Below are positions 8,338-18,981 of a DNA stretch of 64,000 nt, piece after piece. The notes below the pieces were generated by a model. It was not told the DNA's origin and made no database searches. It worked only from the letters and a program-made list of their open reading frames with translations. The position numbers were made by a program, and so were the translations under genes. Each line of letters opens with the position of its first letter. Positions within the stretch are counted from its first letter, which is position 1. The DNA comes from Faucicola sp048551375 (GTDB lineage Bacteria; Pseudomonadota; Gammaproteobacteria; Pseudomonadales; Moraxellaceae), in NCBI RefSeq assembly GCF_048551375.1, contig NZ_JBLYZJ010000008.1:87757-151756 (forward strand), given 5' to 3'.

Positions 8338-8377
8338 AAAAAAATGTATCTTAATGGTGGTTAAGATACATTTTTTT
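8338..8377 (-). terminator. Terminator of the nuo operon
   Basis: A perfect 17-bp inverted repeat, AAAAAAATGTATCTTAA (8338-8354) and TTAAGATACATTTTTTT (8361-8377), with a 6-base loop. It lies 25 bases after nuoN and ends in a T-run on the minus strand. Confidence 0.85.
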
Positions 8378-8402
8378 CACACTAAATGGTAGCTAAATAC
8401 GA

Positions 8403-9887
8403 TTAATAAATTTTTACCAAAGTCAATATTTTAGCCAATCCATCTGGGAAAATACCCAAGTATAACACAGCAAGCGTCACCAACATCACCATAATACCAC
8501 CTGCTTGGATACCCCAGTGATTCACTGCATCGTAAGCTGGCTTATCTTGAGGACGTTTGAACAAGGTTACCATCAAGTGCAAATAATAATACAAACTAAT
8601 CGCACTACCTAAAATAACCATTGCCACCAACCACCAGCTTTGTGCTGATACCATCGCAAAAATCGCAAAGAATTTGCTGATAAAACCAGCAGTTAACGGA
8701 ATCCCTGCCAATGACAATAACATCACGGTCAATACTGCGGTTAGAATTGGGCGTTGCCAAAAAATCCCACGGTAATGGTCAATATGCTCGGCTTCACCAT
8801 GACGTTTGTAAGGGCTAGACATAATAGTCACCACACCAAATGCACCGACTGTCGTCAAAGCATACACCGCCATATAGAGGCTCGCAAAACCGACCGATTG
8901 GTCTTTTACACTGCTAATGATTGCCAATACATAACCCAAATGGGCGATTGAAGAATAAGCTAGCATACGTTTGACATTGGTTTGACGTAATGCCAATAAG
9001 TTACCCACAATCATGGATAAACTCGCAATCACCACAATCACCGCATTAATCGCAGGTAAGGCAAGCGTGGCAGTGGTCAATAAGAAACGTAAGCCCAACG
9101 CCAACATAGCAACTTTGGCAACACTACCTAAAAAAGTCGCCACAGGTGCTGGTGCACCTTGATACACATCCGAAGTCCATGTATGAAATGGCACAGCCGA
9201 TAGTTTAAAGGCGACCCCAAATACCATCAAGGCAGAACCGACCACCACCATTGGTTGGCTAAAGGCTTGCTGTATGCCAGTCACCACACCCATACCGATA
9301 CCACGGAACGCCAAAGAACCTGTCGCTGAATAAATCAACGCCATACCCATCAACATCGTGGCAGAAGCGGTCGCAGATAGCACCAAATATTTCAGCCCTG
9401 CTTCCAACGATTTGCCTCTGGCATAAGTATACGCCAACATACCATACATCGGCACAGACAATAGCTCAAGACTCACAAAGAACGAAGCCAAATGGTCGCT
9501 ACAGACCATAAACAACGCCCCAAGCGTGGCAATCAACATCAACAAATACAGCTCTTCTCGGGTATCATCATAGCCTTCGATATAGCCATACGCCAACGTA
9601 AAACATGCCAATGAACTCACCAAAATCACCAACATATTAAACTGGGCAAAACCATCCACCACAAACAAGGAACTAACAAACCCTTGACTGGGTGAAAAAT
9701 ACCCCAACATTTGGGCAATCAGTACCAACAACGCCACATTCAAACCGACAACACTGAGCGTACCTGCTACCATATTTGAGCGTTTGACCGCAATGGCAAT
9801 CATCACCACCACCACTGTCAATGATAAAATCAACATGGGGGCAAATGGCATGAGCATATTGCTACTTAACGGCATTACTGCATTCAT
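8403..9887 (-). CDS. nuoN: NADH-quinone oxidoreductase subunit N
   Basis: A 494-residue antiporter-like membrane subunit of respiratory complex I, with about 14 helices and the usual length for NuoN. Recognisable segments are the conserved SVPMYGMLAY, VPFHTWTSDVYQGAP (the proton-channel region with its conserved Pro and His) and RMLAYSSIAHLGY. NuoN sits in the membrane arm near NuoK/NuoJ and takes part in proton pumping. Its start shares one base with the nuoM stop (TAATG type overlap), so it is translationally coupled. It is the last gene of the nuo operon and is followed by a strong terminator. Confidence 0.96.
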   Translation of the reverse strand: MNAVMPLSSNMLMPFAPMLILSLTVVVVMIAIAVKRSNMVAGTLSVVGLNVALLVLIAQMLGYFSPSQGFVSSLFVVDGFAQFNMLVILVSSLACFTLAYGYIEGYDDTREELYLLMLIATLGALFMVCSDHLASFFVSLELLSVPMYGMLAYTYARGKSLEAGLKYLVLSATASATMLMGMALIYSATGSLAFRGIGMGVVTGIQQAFSQPMVVVGSALMVFGVAFKLSAVPFHTWTSDVYQGAPAPVATFLGSVAKVAMLALGLRFLLTTATLALPAINAVIVVIASLSMIVGNLLALRQTNVKRMLAYSSIAHLGYVLAIISSVKDQSVGFASLYMAVYALTTVGAFGVVTIMSSPYKRHGEAEHIDHYRGIFWQRPILTAVLTVMLLSLAGIPLTAGFISKFFAIFAMVSAQSWWLVAMVILGSAISLYYYLHLMVTLFKRPQDKPAYDAVNHWGIQAGGIMVMLVTLAVLYLGIFPDGLAKILTLVKIY

Positions 9888-11473
9888 TATTTGACCTCCA
9901 TATACGCAAATGGCTCTTGTGATACAGGGGCAACATTGAGCTGATGATACGCTTGCTCAATCCACTGCATACTATGGTCAGAAGTATCCAAGAATGACTG
10001 TGGATATAGACCCAACCATAACAAACCAAACGCTAACACTAACAAAATTGACGCTTCACGTACATTGATATCACGCAACGGTGATACCTTTTCAATCGTG
10101 GCAGTTTTTTCGCCAAACAATGCACGGTAAATCATAATCAAAGCGTACAAACCTGCCCATACCAAACTAAAGGTCGCCAATACCACCACTACAGGATGTG
10201 ATTTAAACGAACCCAATAAAATTAAGAACTCACCAATAAAGTTACCTGTACCGGGAATCCCCATCAAGGCAGCACTAAAGAACATCAATAGCGGTGGGTA
10301 ATAACGCATTTGTCCCCACATACCACCCATCAACGTCAAATCACGGGTATGTAAGCGTTCATACAACTGACCACTCATAATAAATAACGCCGCTGAACTT
10401 AAACCATGAGCCAGCATTTGAATCATCAAACCTTGGAAACTCATCAACGTGCCTGCATAAATCGCCAACACCACAAAGCCCATATGCGAAATACTTGTAT
10501 AAGCCAATAGACGCTTGATGTCATTTTGCATAAATGCCAACCACGCCCCATAAAAAATACCAATACCACCCAACATAATTGCAATCGGTGCAAACTGGGC
10601 TGACGCTTCTGGAAACAATGGCAACACAAAGCGTAATAAACCATAAGCGGCTGTTTTAATCAAAATACCTGCCAAATCCACCGAACCTGCGGTTGGGGCT
10701 TGGGCGTGGGCATCTGGTAACCAGCCATGCAATGGGAAAATAGGCAATTTAACCGCAAAACCGATAAAGAACATCAACATAATTGGATATTGCCATTTAC
10801 CCAAATCAGTCCCCAATAGCTCCATATAACTAAAGGTCATTTTGCCTGTATAAGACGCATTAATCATCACCAAAATCAAAATACCAATCAGCATGATTAA
10901 GCCTGAGGCTTGGGTATAAATAAAGAACTTAGTCGCTGCGTATTCTTTGGTTTTGCCACCTGTGGCGTTATGTCCCCAAATTGCAATCAAGAAATAAATC
11001 GGAACAAGCATCATTTCCCAAAAGAAAAAGAACAAAAACATATCAATGGCTAAAAATACACCGATGACCCCACCCAAACTCCATAATAAGTTAAGATGGA
11101 AAAAACCCACACGGCGAGTAATCTCACCCCATGAACACGCCACTGCCATCATACCTAAGAAAGCCGTCAAAGCCACCATCAGTAATGACAACCCATCAAT
11201 CGCCAAATGGAAGCTCACACCCAAGGTATCAATCCAAGGTAATTGGAACTCAGCAAACCATGTGGGTTTGGTCGAAGGTGAAATTAGACTATTCGCCGCA
11301 CCTACAAACGAACCTTGATGCCACATTACCACCGTCAGCATAAAGGTGATAAACATACCAATAAAAGCAATCCATCTTGGCAAGCGTTCATCAACCTTTT
11401 CTACCAACCAACACAGAAACCCTGCAATGATAGGCAAAAAAACCAAGGCGGGTAATAAGAGATTATTTTGCAT
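9887..11473 (-). CDS. nuoM: NADH-quinone oxidoreductase subunit M
   Basis: A 528-residue antiporter-like subunit of complex I. It has the conserved WEMMLVPIYFLI segment with the essential membrane Glu, LPIFPLHGWLPDAHAQAP in the discontinuous proton-channel helix, and KRLLAYTSISHMGFV. NuoM lies in the middle of the membrane arm and carries one proton path. It starts five bases after the nuoL stop and overlaps nuoN by one base. Length and motifs are normal. Confidence 0.96.
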   Translation of the reverse strand: MQNNLLLPALVFLPIIAGFLCWLVEKVDERLPRWIAFIGMFITFMLTVVMWHQGSFVGAANSLISPSTKPTWFAEFQLPWIDTLGVSFHLAIDGLSLLMVALTAFLGMMAVACSWGEITRRVGFFHLNLLWSLGGVIGVFLAIDMFLFFFFWEMMLVPIYFLIAIWGHNATGGKTKEYAATKFFIYTQASGLIMLIGILILVMINASYTGKMTFSYMELLGTDLGKWQYPIMLMFFIGFAVKLPIFPLHGWLPDAHAQAPTAGSVDLAGILIKTAAYGLLRFVLPLFPEASAQFAPIAIMLGGIGIFYGAWLAFMQNDIKRLLAYTSISHMGFVVLAIYAGTLMSFQGLMIQMLAHGLSSAALFIMSGQLYERLHTRDLTLMGGMWGQMRYYPPLLMFFSAALMGIPGTGNFIGEFLILLGSFKSHPVVVVLATFSLVWAGLYALIMIYRALFGEKTATIEKVSPLRDINVREASILLVLAFGLLWLGLYPQSFLDTSDHSMQWIEQAYHQLNVAPVSQEPFAYMEVK

Positions 11474-11478
11474 AACTA

Positions 11479-13386
11479 TTACTTCCCTATCATCATCATT
11501 ACCAACACCAACAACACTGCCATACCAACACCAAAGCTAGCAGCATACCCTCGTAGCGAACCTGACTGGAAATAACTGGCAATACGATTACCTACCACTG
11601 CAAATGCAGGCAAGATACCCCACGTTTTATCCACTGGATCAGATTTTAGCAAACCACCAATCAATAAGAATGGCTTAACAAACACGATATCATACAAGGC
11701 ATCAAAACCTAAACCGTTATAGCACCAGTAATACATCGCACGACCAATACTTGACTGTTTAAACTGGGTCAAAATCGCCCCTTTATTCAATACATACAAG
11801 AAGCCTGCCACCGCAAAACCAGCCAACATCGCACCCATCGCAATAAACTCTGCCGTGTGCTTGCCGTGTGCTTCGCCTGCTTTTTCAAGCAATACCCCAT
11901 GACTATCTGGCAATACGCCTGCCAATGGTGGTACAAGCATCGCACCCACAGCGGTCGATAACACCAACAACACAACCAAAGGAATTTGATATGACAAACC
12001 TGTCAATTTGTGAGCATGGGTTTTTTCTTCACCAAAGAAAGTAAACCAAATCAAACGGAAGGTATAAATCGAAGTCAAGAATGCCCCAAACACTGCCATA
12101 TAAAATAGATAGATATGACCTGTGGCAAAGGTTTCCCAAATAATTGCGTCTTTAGAATAAAAACCGACCGTTACCCAAGGAATCGCTGCCAACGCACCGC
12201 CACCAATCACAAAACACCAAAATACGAGGGGAATAGTTTTGCGTAAACCACCCATTTTAAAGATATTTTGTTCGTGATGAACACTAAGAATCACCGCACC
12301 TGATGACAAGAATAACAAGGCTTTAAAGAACGCATGGGTCATCAAATGGAAAATCGCAATTTTCCAAGCCCCTACGCCCAATGCCAAAAACATATAGCCG
12401 ATTTGGCTCATGGTGGAATACGCTAAAATACGCTTGATGTCAGTTTGTGCCAACGCACAGAAACCAGCCACCAACAAAGTCGTTGCACCCACAACACCCA
12501 CCCAACTGATTAATACATCAGGGGTCAATAAAAATACAGGGTGTAAACGAGCGATTAAATAAACCCCAGCGGTCACCATCGTAGCAGCGTGAATCAACGC
12601 AGAAACAGGCGTTGGGCCTGCCATTGCATCGGCAAGCCAAGAATGTAACGGAATCTGAGCCGATTTACCCATCGCACCCAACACCAACATCACGGCAGCG
12701 ATATTAATGGTTGGATAATAACTACCAAAAATCTTCACCGTAGAACCTGCCGAAGTGAGCATTTGCCCCACGTTGGCATTGATATCACTAATATTGAGCG
12801 TACCCAACTCACAGAATAATAAAAACAAACCAAATGCCAAAAACACATCACCCACACGAGTCACGGTAAAAGCTTTCATGGCTGCTCGACCGTTGGCACG
12901 TTCATGGTAATAAAAACCAATCAATAGGTAAGAACAAATCCCTACCCCTTCCCAACCAAGGTACAATAGCACCAAGTTATCCGCCAATACCAATAACAAC
13001 ATACTGGCAACGAATAAATTCATATAACTAAAAAAACGGGCAAAGCCAACTTCACCACGCATATACCATGACGCAAACAGGTGAATCAAAAAGCCCACCC
13101 CAGTAATCACGCCCATCATGGTCACGCCTAACCCATCGAGAGCCAAGCCAAATTTGGGTGCAAAACTACCGACTTGCATCCATGTCCATAGCGGATAATG
13201 TACCAAAGCCCCTGCTGGGTGGCTGGTCAAAAATGCACTACCTGCCACCAAGGCACATAATGCTGACAAACCCATACTACCCACGCCGACAATGGTCGCC
13301 ACATTTTCGCTTAGTTTATCACGCAAGGTCGCTAGGATAATAAACCCTAATAGTGGCAGGATAAACGTTAAAGGTAACATACTCAT
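11479..13386 (-). CDS. nuoL: NADH-quinone oxidoreductase subunit L
   Basis: A 635-residue subunit at the distal end of the complex I membrane arm. It has about 15 helices plus the long lateral amphipathic helix at the C-terminus. Motifs include YLGWEGVGICSYLLIG (conserved Glu), QIPLHSWLADAMAGPTPVSA and KRILAYSTMSQIGYM. NuoL is related to Mrp-type antiporters and carries one proton path. The start gives MSMLPLTFILPLLGF. An 8-base gap separates it from nuoK upstream. Confidence 0.96.
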   Translation of the reverse strand: MSMLPLTFILPLLGFIILATLRDKLSENVATIVGVGSMGLSALCALVAGSAFLTSHPAGALVHYPLWTWMQVGSFAPKFGLALDGLGVTMMGVITGVGFLIHLFASWYMRGEVGFARFFSYMNLFVASMLLLVLADNLVLLYLGWEGVGICSYLLIGFYYHERANGRAAMKAFTVTRVGDVFLAFGLFLLFCELGTLNISDINANVGQMLTSAGSTVKIFGSYYPTINIAAVMLVLGAMGKSAQIPLHSWLADAMAGPTPVSALIHAATMVTAGVYLIARLHPVFLLTPDVLISWVGVVGATTLLVAGFCALAQTDIKRILAYSTMSQIGYMFLALGVGAWKIAIFHLMTHAFFKALLFLSSGAVILSVHHEQNIFKMGGLRKTIPLVFWCFVIGGGALAAIPWVTVGFYSKDAIIWETFATGHIYLFYMAVFGAFLTSIYTFRLIWFTFFGEEKTHAHKLTGLSYQIPLVVLLVLSTAVGAMLVPPLAGVLPDSHGVLLEKAGEAHGKHTAEFIAMGAMLAGFAVAGFLYVLNKGAILTQFKQSSIGRAMYYWCYNGLGFDALYDIVFVKPFLLIGGLLKSDPVDKTWGILPAFAVVGNRIASYFQSGSLRGYAASFGVGMAVLLVLVMMMIGK

Positions 13387-13393
13387 TTTTATT

Positions 13394-13717
13394 TCACCCT
13401 TTCATCTCGTTTGCCGTATCCACATCTAAATGACCACGCTTATGATAAAACTGCAAAAGAATAGCCAACCCAATCGCCACCTCGGCAGCCGCCAAAGTTA
13501 GCACCAAAATAAACATAATTTGCCCATCAGGATTGACCCAACGGCTACCTGCCACCACAAAGGCAAGGGCAGCAGCATTCATCATAATCTCAAGGCTCAT
13601 CAGCATAAATAAAAAATTGCGTCTTACCATCACACCACAAAAACCGATGGCAAATAAAATCGCTGACAAGATAAGACCATGCTCTAATGGCACATGCTCT
13701 AATGGAAAGTGTCCCAT
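13394..13717 (-). CDS. nuoK: NADH-quinone oxidoreductase subunit K
   Basis: A 107-residue, three-helix subunit of complex I (usual length ~100). The two membrane glutamates important for proton transfer are in LMSLEIMMNAAAL and LAAAEVAIGLAIL. Its ATG shares one base with the nuoJ stop. Confidence 0.95.
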   Translation of the reverse strand: MGHFPLEHVPLEHGLILSAILFAIGFCGVMVRRNFLFMLMSLEIMMNAAALAFVVAGSRWVNPDGQIMFILVLTLAAAEVAIGLAILLQFYHKRGHLDVDTANEMKG

Positions 13718-14364
13718 TATGCCTTCTCCTCCTGAACTTGGCGTAACTCAACTGTCGCTCCTACTGGCGTATCAATCACATTATTGATAGCAGGGGCAGT
13801 TACATTACCCATCACACTATTATGACTATCATTTTCATCATCAATGGCTTTTCTTGCCAAATGATAGGCGGCCACCAAACCTGCTAACAATAAAAAGCCT
13901 GCAATCTCAACCAATAACAAATATTCTGTGAATAATTTTGCCCCAATCATCTTAGCAGACACAGTTTCACCACCAATATAAGCAGGCATTACCCCAGCTT
14001 GGTCATTATGATTCATGCCAATAAGGCTCACCACAATCAACCCAGTGATAAATGCCAAACCTGTTGGCACAGCCCATGCTGATGACGTTAACCAACCACG
14101 CTCCATCAACACATTTTGTGTGCCTAAATTGAGCATCATCACCACAAACACGAACAATACCATGATTGCCCCTGCGTAGACGATAATTTCTAATGCCCCT
14201 GCAAAGGGTGCTCCAATGGCAAAAAATACCCCAGATAATGCCAACAAAGTGACAATCATATTGAGCAAAGCATGCACAGGATTATCTCTGGTAATCACAC
14301 GCAAACTGGCAATAATAGCCACCACTGACAATAAATAAAACCCAATCACTGACCCAGTTATCAT
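13717..14364 (-). CDS. nuoJ: NADH-quinone oxidoreductase subunit J
   Basis: A 215-residue, five-helix subunit of complex I. The conserved third-helix stretch EIIVYAGAIMVLFVFVVMML is clear; it bears the pi-bulge Tyr/Gly that moves during turnover. The C-terminal tail after the last helix (~residue 170 on) is polar and poorly conserved. It overlaps nuoI by 4 bases (ATGA) and nuoK by one base. Confidence 0.95.
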   Translation of the reverse strand: MITGSVIGFYLLSVVAIIASLRVITRDNPVHALLNMIVTLLALSGVFFAIGAPFAGALEIIVYAGAIMVLFVFVVMMLNLGTQNVLMERGWLTSSAWAVPTGLAFITGLIVVSLIGMNHNDQAGVMPAYIGGETVSAKMIGAKLFTEYLLLVEIAGFLLLAGLVAAYHLARKAIDDENDSHNSVMGNVTAPAINNVIDTPVGATVELRQVQEEKA

Positions 14365-14912
14365 GGCAATAAGCTCCGTAAATCAATCGGTGCTGACTCA
14401 TTTTGAGCCGTCCCTTTAGGTTTATCTTTAATCGCCATACCTGTCACACGATAGTAATTATAATCAGGAAATTTACCTGGCCCTGAAATTAATAAATGCT
14501 CTTTTTCATACACCAAATTTTGGCGGTTATATTCACCCAATTCAAAATCTGGGGTCATCTGAATCGCCGTGGTCGGACAGGCTTCTTCACACATACCACA
14601 AAAGATACAACGTGAAAAATTAATGCGGAAAAATTCTGGATACCAACGCCCATCTTCTCGCTCGGCTTTTTGCAAACTAATACAGCCGACAGGACAAGCC
14701 ACCGCACACAGGTTACACGCCACACAACGCTCATCACCATCTGGGTCACGAGTTAGCACAATACGTCCACGAAAACGAGGCGGTACAGGCACTGCTTGCT
14801 CTGGATACAAAATCGTATCACGCTTGCGAGTGGCATGGCTTGCCACCATCACCAAAGTACGCATGATTGTACCAAAGCCCGTTATCGTATTTTTTACCAT
14901 ATCTAAGTACAT
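14361..14912 (-). CDS. nuoI: NADH-quinone oxidoreductase subunit I
   Basis: A 183-residue peripheral-arm subunit with two [4Fe-4S] clusters (N6a and N6b). The ligands are in CVACNLCAVACPVGC and CIFCGMCEEACP, each CxxCxxCxxxCP type. NuoI passes electrons towards NuoB/N2. The frame is open up to 14966, but the ATG at 14912 (MYLDMVKN) has GGAG eight bases upstream, matches the family's usual length (~180), and avoids overlap with nuoH. Confidence 0.95.
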   Translation of the reverse strand: MYLDMVKNTITGFGTIMRTLVMVASHATRKRDTILYPEQAVPVPPRFRGRIVLTRDPDGDERCVACNLCAVACPVGCISLQKAEREDGRWYPEFFRINFSRCIFCGMCEEACPTTAIQMTPDFELGEYNRQNLVYEKEHLLISGPGKFPDYNYYRVTGMAIKDKPKGTAQNESAPIDLRSLLP

Positions 14913-14941
14913 AGGTTCTTCTCCACCCCTTATTCTATCAC

Positions 14942-15997
14942 TTAGCCTAGACCATTGCTTCGCCATAGGACAAAGGCAGCCGTACCCAATAGATTAATGA
15001 GCGTAATCGGCAAACAAATTTTCCAACCAAAATTCATCACTTGGTCATAACGAGGACGCATCAACGCCCCACGAGCTAGTACAAACATGGTCATAAAGAA
15101 CAATGTTTTTAGCATAAACCAAAAAATTGGTGGAATAAAACTCAAACCATCAAATAATGGTAACCACCCACCAAAAAACAACACAGTAATCAGCGATGAC
15201 ACCAACACAATATTGACATACTCACCCACAAAGAACATACCAAACTTCATGCCTGAATACTCAACATGATAACCCTCAGCAAGTTCTTGTTCGGCTTCTG
15301 GTTGGTCAAATGGGAAACGGTGCGTCACCGCCACACCTGCCACCATAAAAGTCAAAAAGCCGAATAACTGACCAAAGATATTCCAATGCCAAAAACCGCC
15401 TGCTTGTGAATACACGATATCACGTAAATTAAATGAGCCAGCCAATGCCACCACACCCATTAATGATAAACCTAAAAACACTTCATAACTAATGGTTTGG
15501 GCTGCCGAACGCAAGCCACCTAACAACGCATATTTATTGGCAGATGCCCAACCGCCAAACATCACCGCATACACTGCCAAACCTGCCATCGCAAAAAAGA
15601 ACAAAATACCAATGTTCCAATCTGCCCCACCCAATGATGGTGATACAGGCACGATGATATAGGCTGCCAACGCAGTAAATAACGAAATCGCAGGGGCTAA
15701 CACAAAGATAAATTTATCCGCAAATTTGGGTGTCCAGTCTTCTTTAAAGAAGATTTTGAGCATATCGGCTGCCACTTGGAGCGAACCTTCCCAACCGACA
15801 CGGTTTGGGCCATAACGGTCTTGCCATAACGCCAACATACGGCGTTCGTAAGGAATCATCAAGGCAGCAAAAATCACCACTGCCAAAAAGATAACGATAG
15901 ACTGGACTGCCAAAAATAGCATTGACCAAACTTCTGGCGACATCATCCCTGCTAACCAAGCAGGTAGCTGAGGCATTTCTCGAATAGCGTGTTCCAT
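14942..15997 (-). CDS. nuoH: NADH-quinone oxidoreductase subunit H
   Basis: A 351-residue membrane subunit forming much of the quinone cavity of complex I. It has eight or nine predicted helices. Conserved features include YERRMLALWQDRYGPNRVG near the N-terminus and the loop with FDQPEAEQELAEGYHVEYSG, rich in Glu and lining the quinone channel/E-channel. Its start codon shares one base with the nuoG stop. Confidence 0.96.
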   Translation of the reverse strand: MEHAIREMPQLPAWLAGMMSPEVWSMLFLAVQSIVIFLAVVIFAALMIPYERRMLALWQDRYGPNRVGWEGSLQVAADMLKIFFKEDWTPKFADKFIFVLAPAISLFTALAAYIIVPVSPSLGGADWNIGILFFFAMAGLAVYAVMFGGWASANKYALLGGLRSAAQTISYEVFLGLSLMGVVALAGSFNLRDIVYSQAGGFWHWNIFGQLFGFLTFMVAGVAVTHRFPFDQPEAEQELAEGYHVEYSGMKFGMFFVGEYVNIVLVSSLITVLFFGGWLPLFDGLSFIPPIFWFMLKTLFFMTMFVLARGALMRPRYDQVMNFGWKICLPITLINLLGTAAFVLWRSNGLG

Positions 15998-18972
15998 TAT
16001 ACCCCCTCAGTTGGCGTGGTGGTGTGGGTCGTTGGGTTGATTGACGATGAATTGGCTTTTTTAACATCCACGGTAAAGTTAGTTTGAGCCAATGCACCCA
16101 TCAATGCAGGCACTTGACCGACTGGATAACCAATACAGTTTTCTGCCAAATAATCAACGATTTGTACAGGCAAGGTCGCTTGTGCATCATTCACCGTTAC
16201 CGTAATCGCATCGCCTTGTTGTAATTGCCACGCTTGTGCATCGTCAGCCGATACGCTAAACACAGGGGCAATCAGTTGTGACTGCATCACCTCACTGCGA
16301 GCGGTCAACGCATCACTGGCAAAAATATTATAAATCGGTACAAGTTGGTTACTGGCAGGTGTCACGGTTGGGGTGACATAATCACGTTTTGGCAAACGGG
16401 TCATACGGTCAAATAAACGCACACCGGGGTCACCGTGTTTTAGGTGTCCGCCTACTTTGTCTTGGTATTTATTCCAAGCTTGTGGTGAGTTCCACCCTGC
16501 TGACCATGCAAACGGAATCATCGCAGAATCAGTCTGTGTACCGACATAACCTTCTTGTGAGAAAGTCAAACCTGTGTCAATATCTTTGGGTTGCTCTGGC
16601 TCATGCACCGAAATCGGGGCTCGCATGGCGGTACGACCAGAATAACGGCGTGGCTCACGAGCAATTTTTAGCCCTGTAATGCGATAATCAGCACTTGGGG
16701 CAGCTTCGGTAATGGCTTCTAGCACAGGGTGGGTATTGGCAACCGCAGTCACCACATCGTCAAGCTGTGTCCAGTCAATCGCACGACCATTGAGTTCTGA
16801 CTCAACAGCGTGTAACCAACGCCAGCTCTCTTTTACCATACTTTGTGGGCGGTAATACACAGGGTCATACACTTGGAAGAACCGCTGGGCTCGACCTTCA
16901 GCAGATACCAATGTACCGTCAGCCTCGGCAAAAGTTGCCACAGGTAGCACCACATCGGCTTGGGCGTGCCACGCATAATGCTCATGGTCTAGCACAATCA
17001 CGGCTTTATTGGCGGTTAATTGGGCAAATTGGGCTTGGGTCAAACGACTGGCAATGTCATTTTCCATCACCACCACCACATCGGCATCGCTCGCTTGATT
17101 CGCCAGTTCATCAATACCCAAACCACCCAATAGATTGACACCAATGCTATTGGCATTTGGGACAGTCAAATACAAACTGGCTTTATCGGTATAGCCTTTG
17201 GTCATTTGCATCCGTTGTGGGCGTTTGACTTGTTTGGCTTGTTCGGCAAATTGAGCCTCGTCCATGGTTTGTTTTAGCTGTGCTTGCTCTTCATCAATCT
17301 TGGCAATTTCAGCATCCACTGCGACATTATGCGTATCGACAATGCCTTTTTCATAAGTCATCACATCGCCACGTTTTGGCTGAATGGCATTGGCAATTTG
17401 AGCTGCCGATTCAATGATGGCGGTGCTACCCAACGCTGTGCCTGAAATAATCAGCGGATTGGTGGCTTTTAGCAAAGTTTGGGCGATATGTTTGGCAAAG
17501 GCTTGCATATCGCTGTTATCGCTACTATCAATCACTAAGTCTTTGGGTAATTGATTGGTGCTAAGTCCGCCCAACTGCTCGGCAATGGCAAAGCCCAATT
17601 GAGCGATATCGTCTGGGGTCGCCACACAACTGACTTCGGCAATATCATCAAGACGAGTATCTTTGACATCAATGATAAAAATGGGGCTGTAGTCTTTTTG
17701 TCCAATGCGTGCCACTGGCTCTGCCAACCAATCTTGGGTTTTTAGGGCATCTGCCATCGCCTTGGCTTTGTTTTTGGCAGCTTGACGTACCGCCAACGCA
17801 ACACGAGGACTGGTTTGGGTAATATCTTCACCCAAAATCAAAACCGCATCATGTTTTTCGATATCACGCAAGGTTGGTGTCACTACATCTTCGGTGGTTA
17901 ACACATCAATGCACTTTTGCACCAAGTCTTTTTGTGCCTTACTCACGCCAATGCTAAAGTTTTCTGCACCGACCAAGCGTTTGAGGGCAAAGTTAGATTC
18001 AAGGCTAGCGACTGGTGAACCAATGCCCACGATTTTTTTGCCTTGTAAACGGGCTTTCACCGCATCAATGGCATAATCGACACTCACAGGCGATTGTTTA
18101 CCATTAATGGTTTCAAGGGCTTGAATCGGACGGTCAGCACGGTTGACATACCCATAACCAAAACGCCCACGGTCACACAAGAAATACGCATTAACATCAC
18201 CATTAAAGCGATTTTCGATACGGCGAAGTTCACCATAACGCTCACCTGCCGAGATATTACAACCTGTCGAACAGCCATGACAAATGCTAGGTGCATACTG
18301 CATATCCCATTTGCGATTGTAGCGGTCAGAGTGGGTTTTATCAGTAAATACCCCAGTTGGACAAACTTCGGTCAAGTTACCAGAAAATTCGCTTTCCAAT
18401 TGACCGTCTTTATCACGCCCAAAATACACACGGCTGGCAGACGCATACACGCCCAAATCCTCGCCCCCTGCGTAGTCTTTATAATAACGTACACAGCGAT
18501 AACAGGCGATACAACGGTTCATCTCATGGTTGATAAACGCCCCCAAATCTTGGTTTTGGTGGGTACGTTTGGTAAAGCGATAACGGCGACGGTTATGCCC
18601 TGACATATAAGTCATGTCTTGTAGATGACAATGACCGCCCTCTTCACAAGTCGGACAGTCATGCGGATGGTTGGTCATCAAAAATTCGACCAAACTTTTG
18701 CGGAAGTTTTTGACTTCGGCATCTGTCACTGAAATATACATATCAGGGGTAGGATTGACCATACACGACATGACCAAACGTCCACGCCCTGCTTCATAAT
18801 CTTCTTTGTTATTGTATTGCTTGACCGCACATTGACGGCATGACCCCACCGAGCCTAACGCTGGGTGGTAGCAAAAATACGGAATGTCGATACCCAAAGA
18901 CAAACAGGCTTGGAGCAAGTTATCCGCACCATCGACTTCAACATCTTTTCCGTCTATATGAATAATTGCCAT
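15997..18972 (-). CDS. nuoG: NADH-quinone oxidoreductase subunit G
   Basis: A 991-residue iron-sulfur subunit, somewhat longer than E. coli NuoG (~908). The N-terminal [2Fe-2S] domain has CYHPALGSVGSCRQC and a later Cys in SCMVNPTP. The His-ligated cluster motif is HPHDCPTCEEGGHC. A [4Fe-4S] motif CIACYRC is followed by CPTGVF. The extra off-path N7 cluster ligands CHGCSTGC plus a distant Cys (FLCDRGR) are kept, as in E. coli, Thermus and Pseudomonas. The rest is a molybdopterin-oxidoreductase-like domain without cofactor role. The extra length lies mostly in the C-terminal half, including a charged segment near residues 570-600. Confidence 0.96.
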   Translation of the reverse strand: MAIIHIDGKDVEVDGADNLLQACLSLGIDIPYFCYHPALGSVGSCRQCAVKQYNNKEDYEAGRGRLVMSCMVNPTPDMYISVTDAEVKNFRKSLVEFLMTNHPHDCPTCEEGGHCHLQDMTYMSGHNRRRYRFTKRTHQNQDLGAFINHEMNRCIACYRCVRYYKDYAGGEDLGVYASASRVYFGRDKDGQLESEFSGNLTEVCPTGVFTDKTHSDRYNRKWDMQYAPSICHGCSTGCNISAGERYGELRRIENRFNGDVNAYFLCDRGRFGYGYVNRADRPIQALETINGKQSPVSVDYAIDAVKARLQGKKIVGIGSPVASLESNFALKRLVGAENFSIGVSKAQKDLVQKCIDVLTTEDVVTPTLRDIEKHDAVLILGEDITQTSPRVALAVRQAAKNKAKAMADALKTQDWLAEPVARIGQKDYSPIFIIDVKDTRLDDIAEVSCVATPDDIAQLGFAIAEQLGGLSTNQLPKDLVIDSSDNSDMQAFAKHIAQTLLKATNPLIISGTALGSTAIIESAAQIANAIQPKRGDVMTYEKGIVDTHNVAVDAEIAKIDEEQAQLKQTMDEAQFAEQAKQVKRPQRMQMTKGYTDKASLYLTVPNANSIGVNLLGGLGIDELANQASDADVVVVMENDIASRLTQAQFAQLTANKAVIVLDHEHYAWHAQADVVLPVATFAEADGTLVSAEGRAQRFFQVYDPVYYRPQSMVKESWRWLHAVESELNGRAIDWTQLDDVVTAVANTHPVLEAITEAAPSADYRITGLKIAREPRRYSGRTAMRAPISVHEPEQPKDIDTGLTFSQEGYVGTQTDSAMIPFAWSAGWNSPQAWNKYQDKVGGHLKHGDPGVRLFDRMTRLPKRDYVTPTVTPASNQLVPIYNIFASDALTARSEVMQSQLIAPVFSVSADDAQAWQLQQGDAITVTVNDAQATLPVQIVDYLAENCIGYPVGQVPALMGALAQTNFTVDVKKANSSSINPTTHTTTPTEGV

Positions 18973-18981
18973 GTTAATTCC

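Noticed and set aside
18094..18603. 169-codon plus-strand frame opposite nuoG
   Set aside because: Antisense shadow of nuoG with a Thr/Ile-rich translation and no initiation signal.
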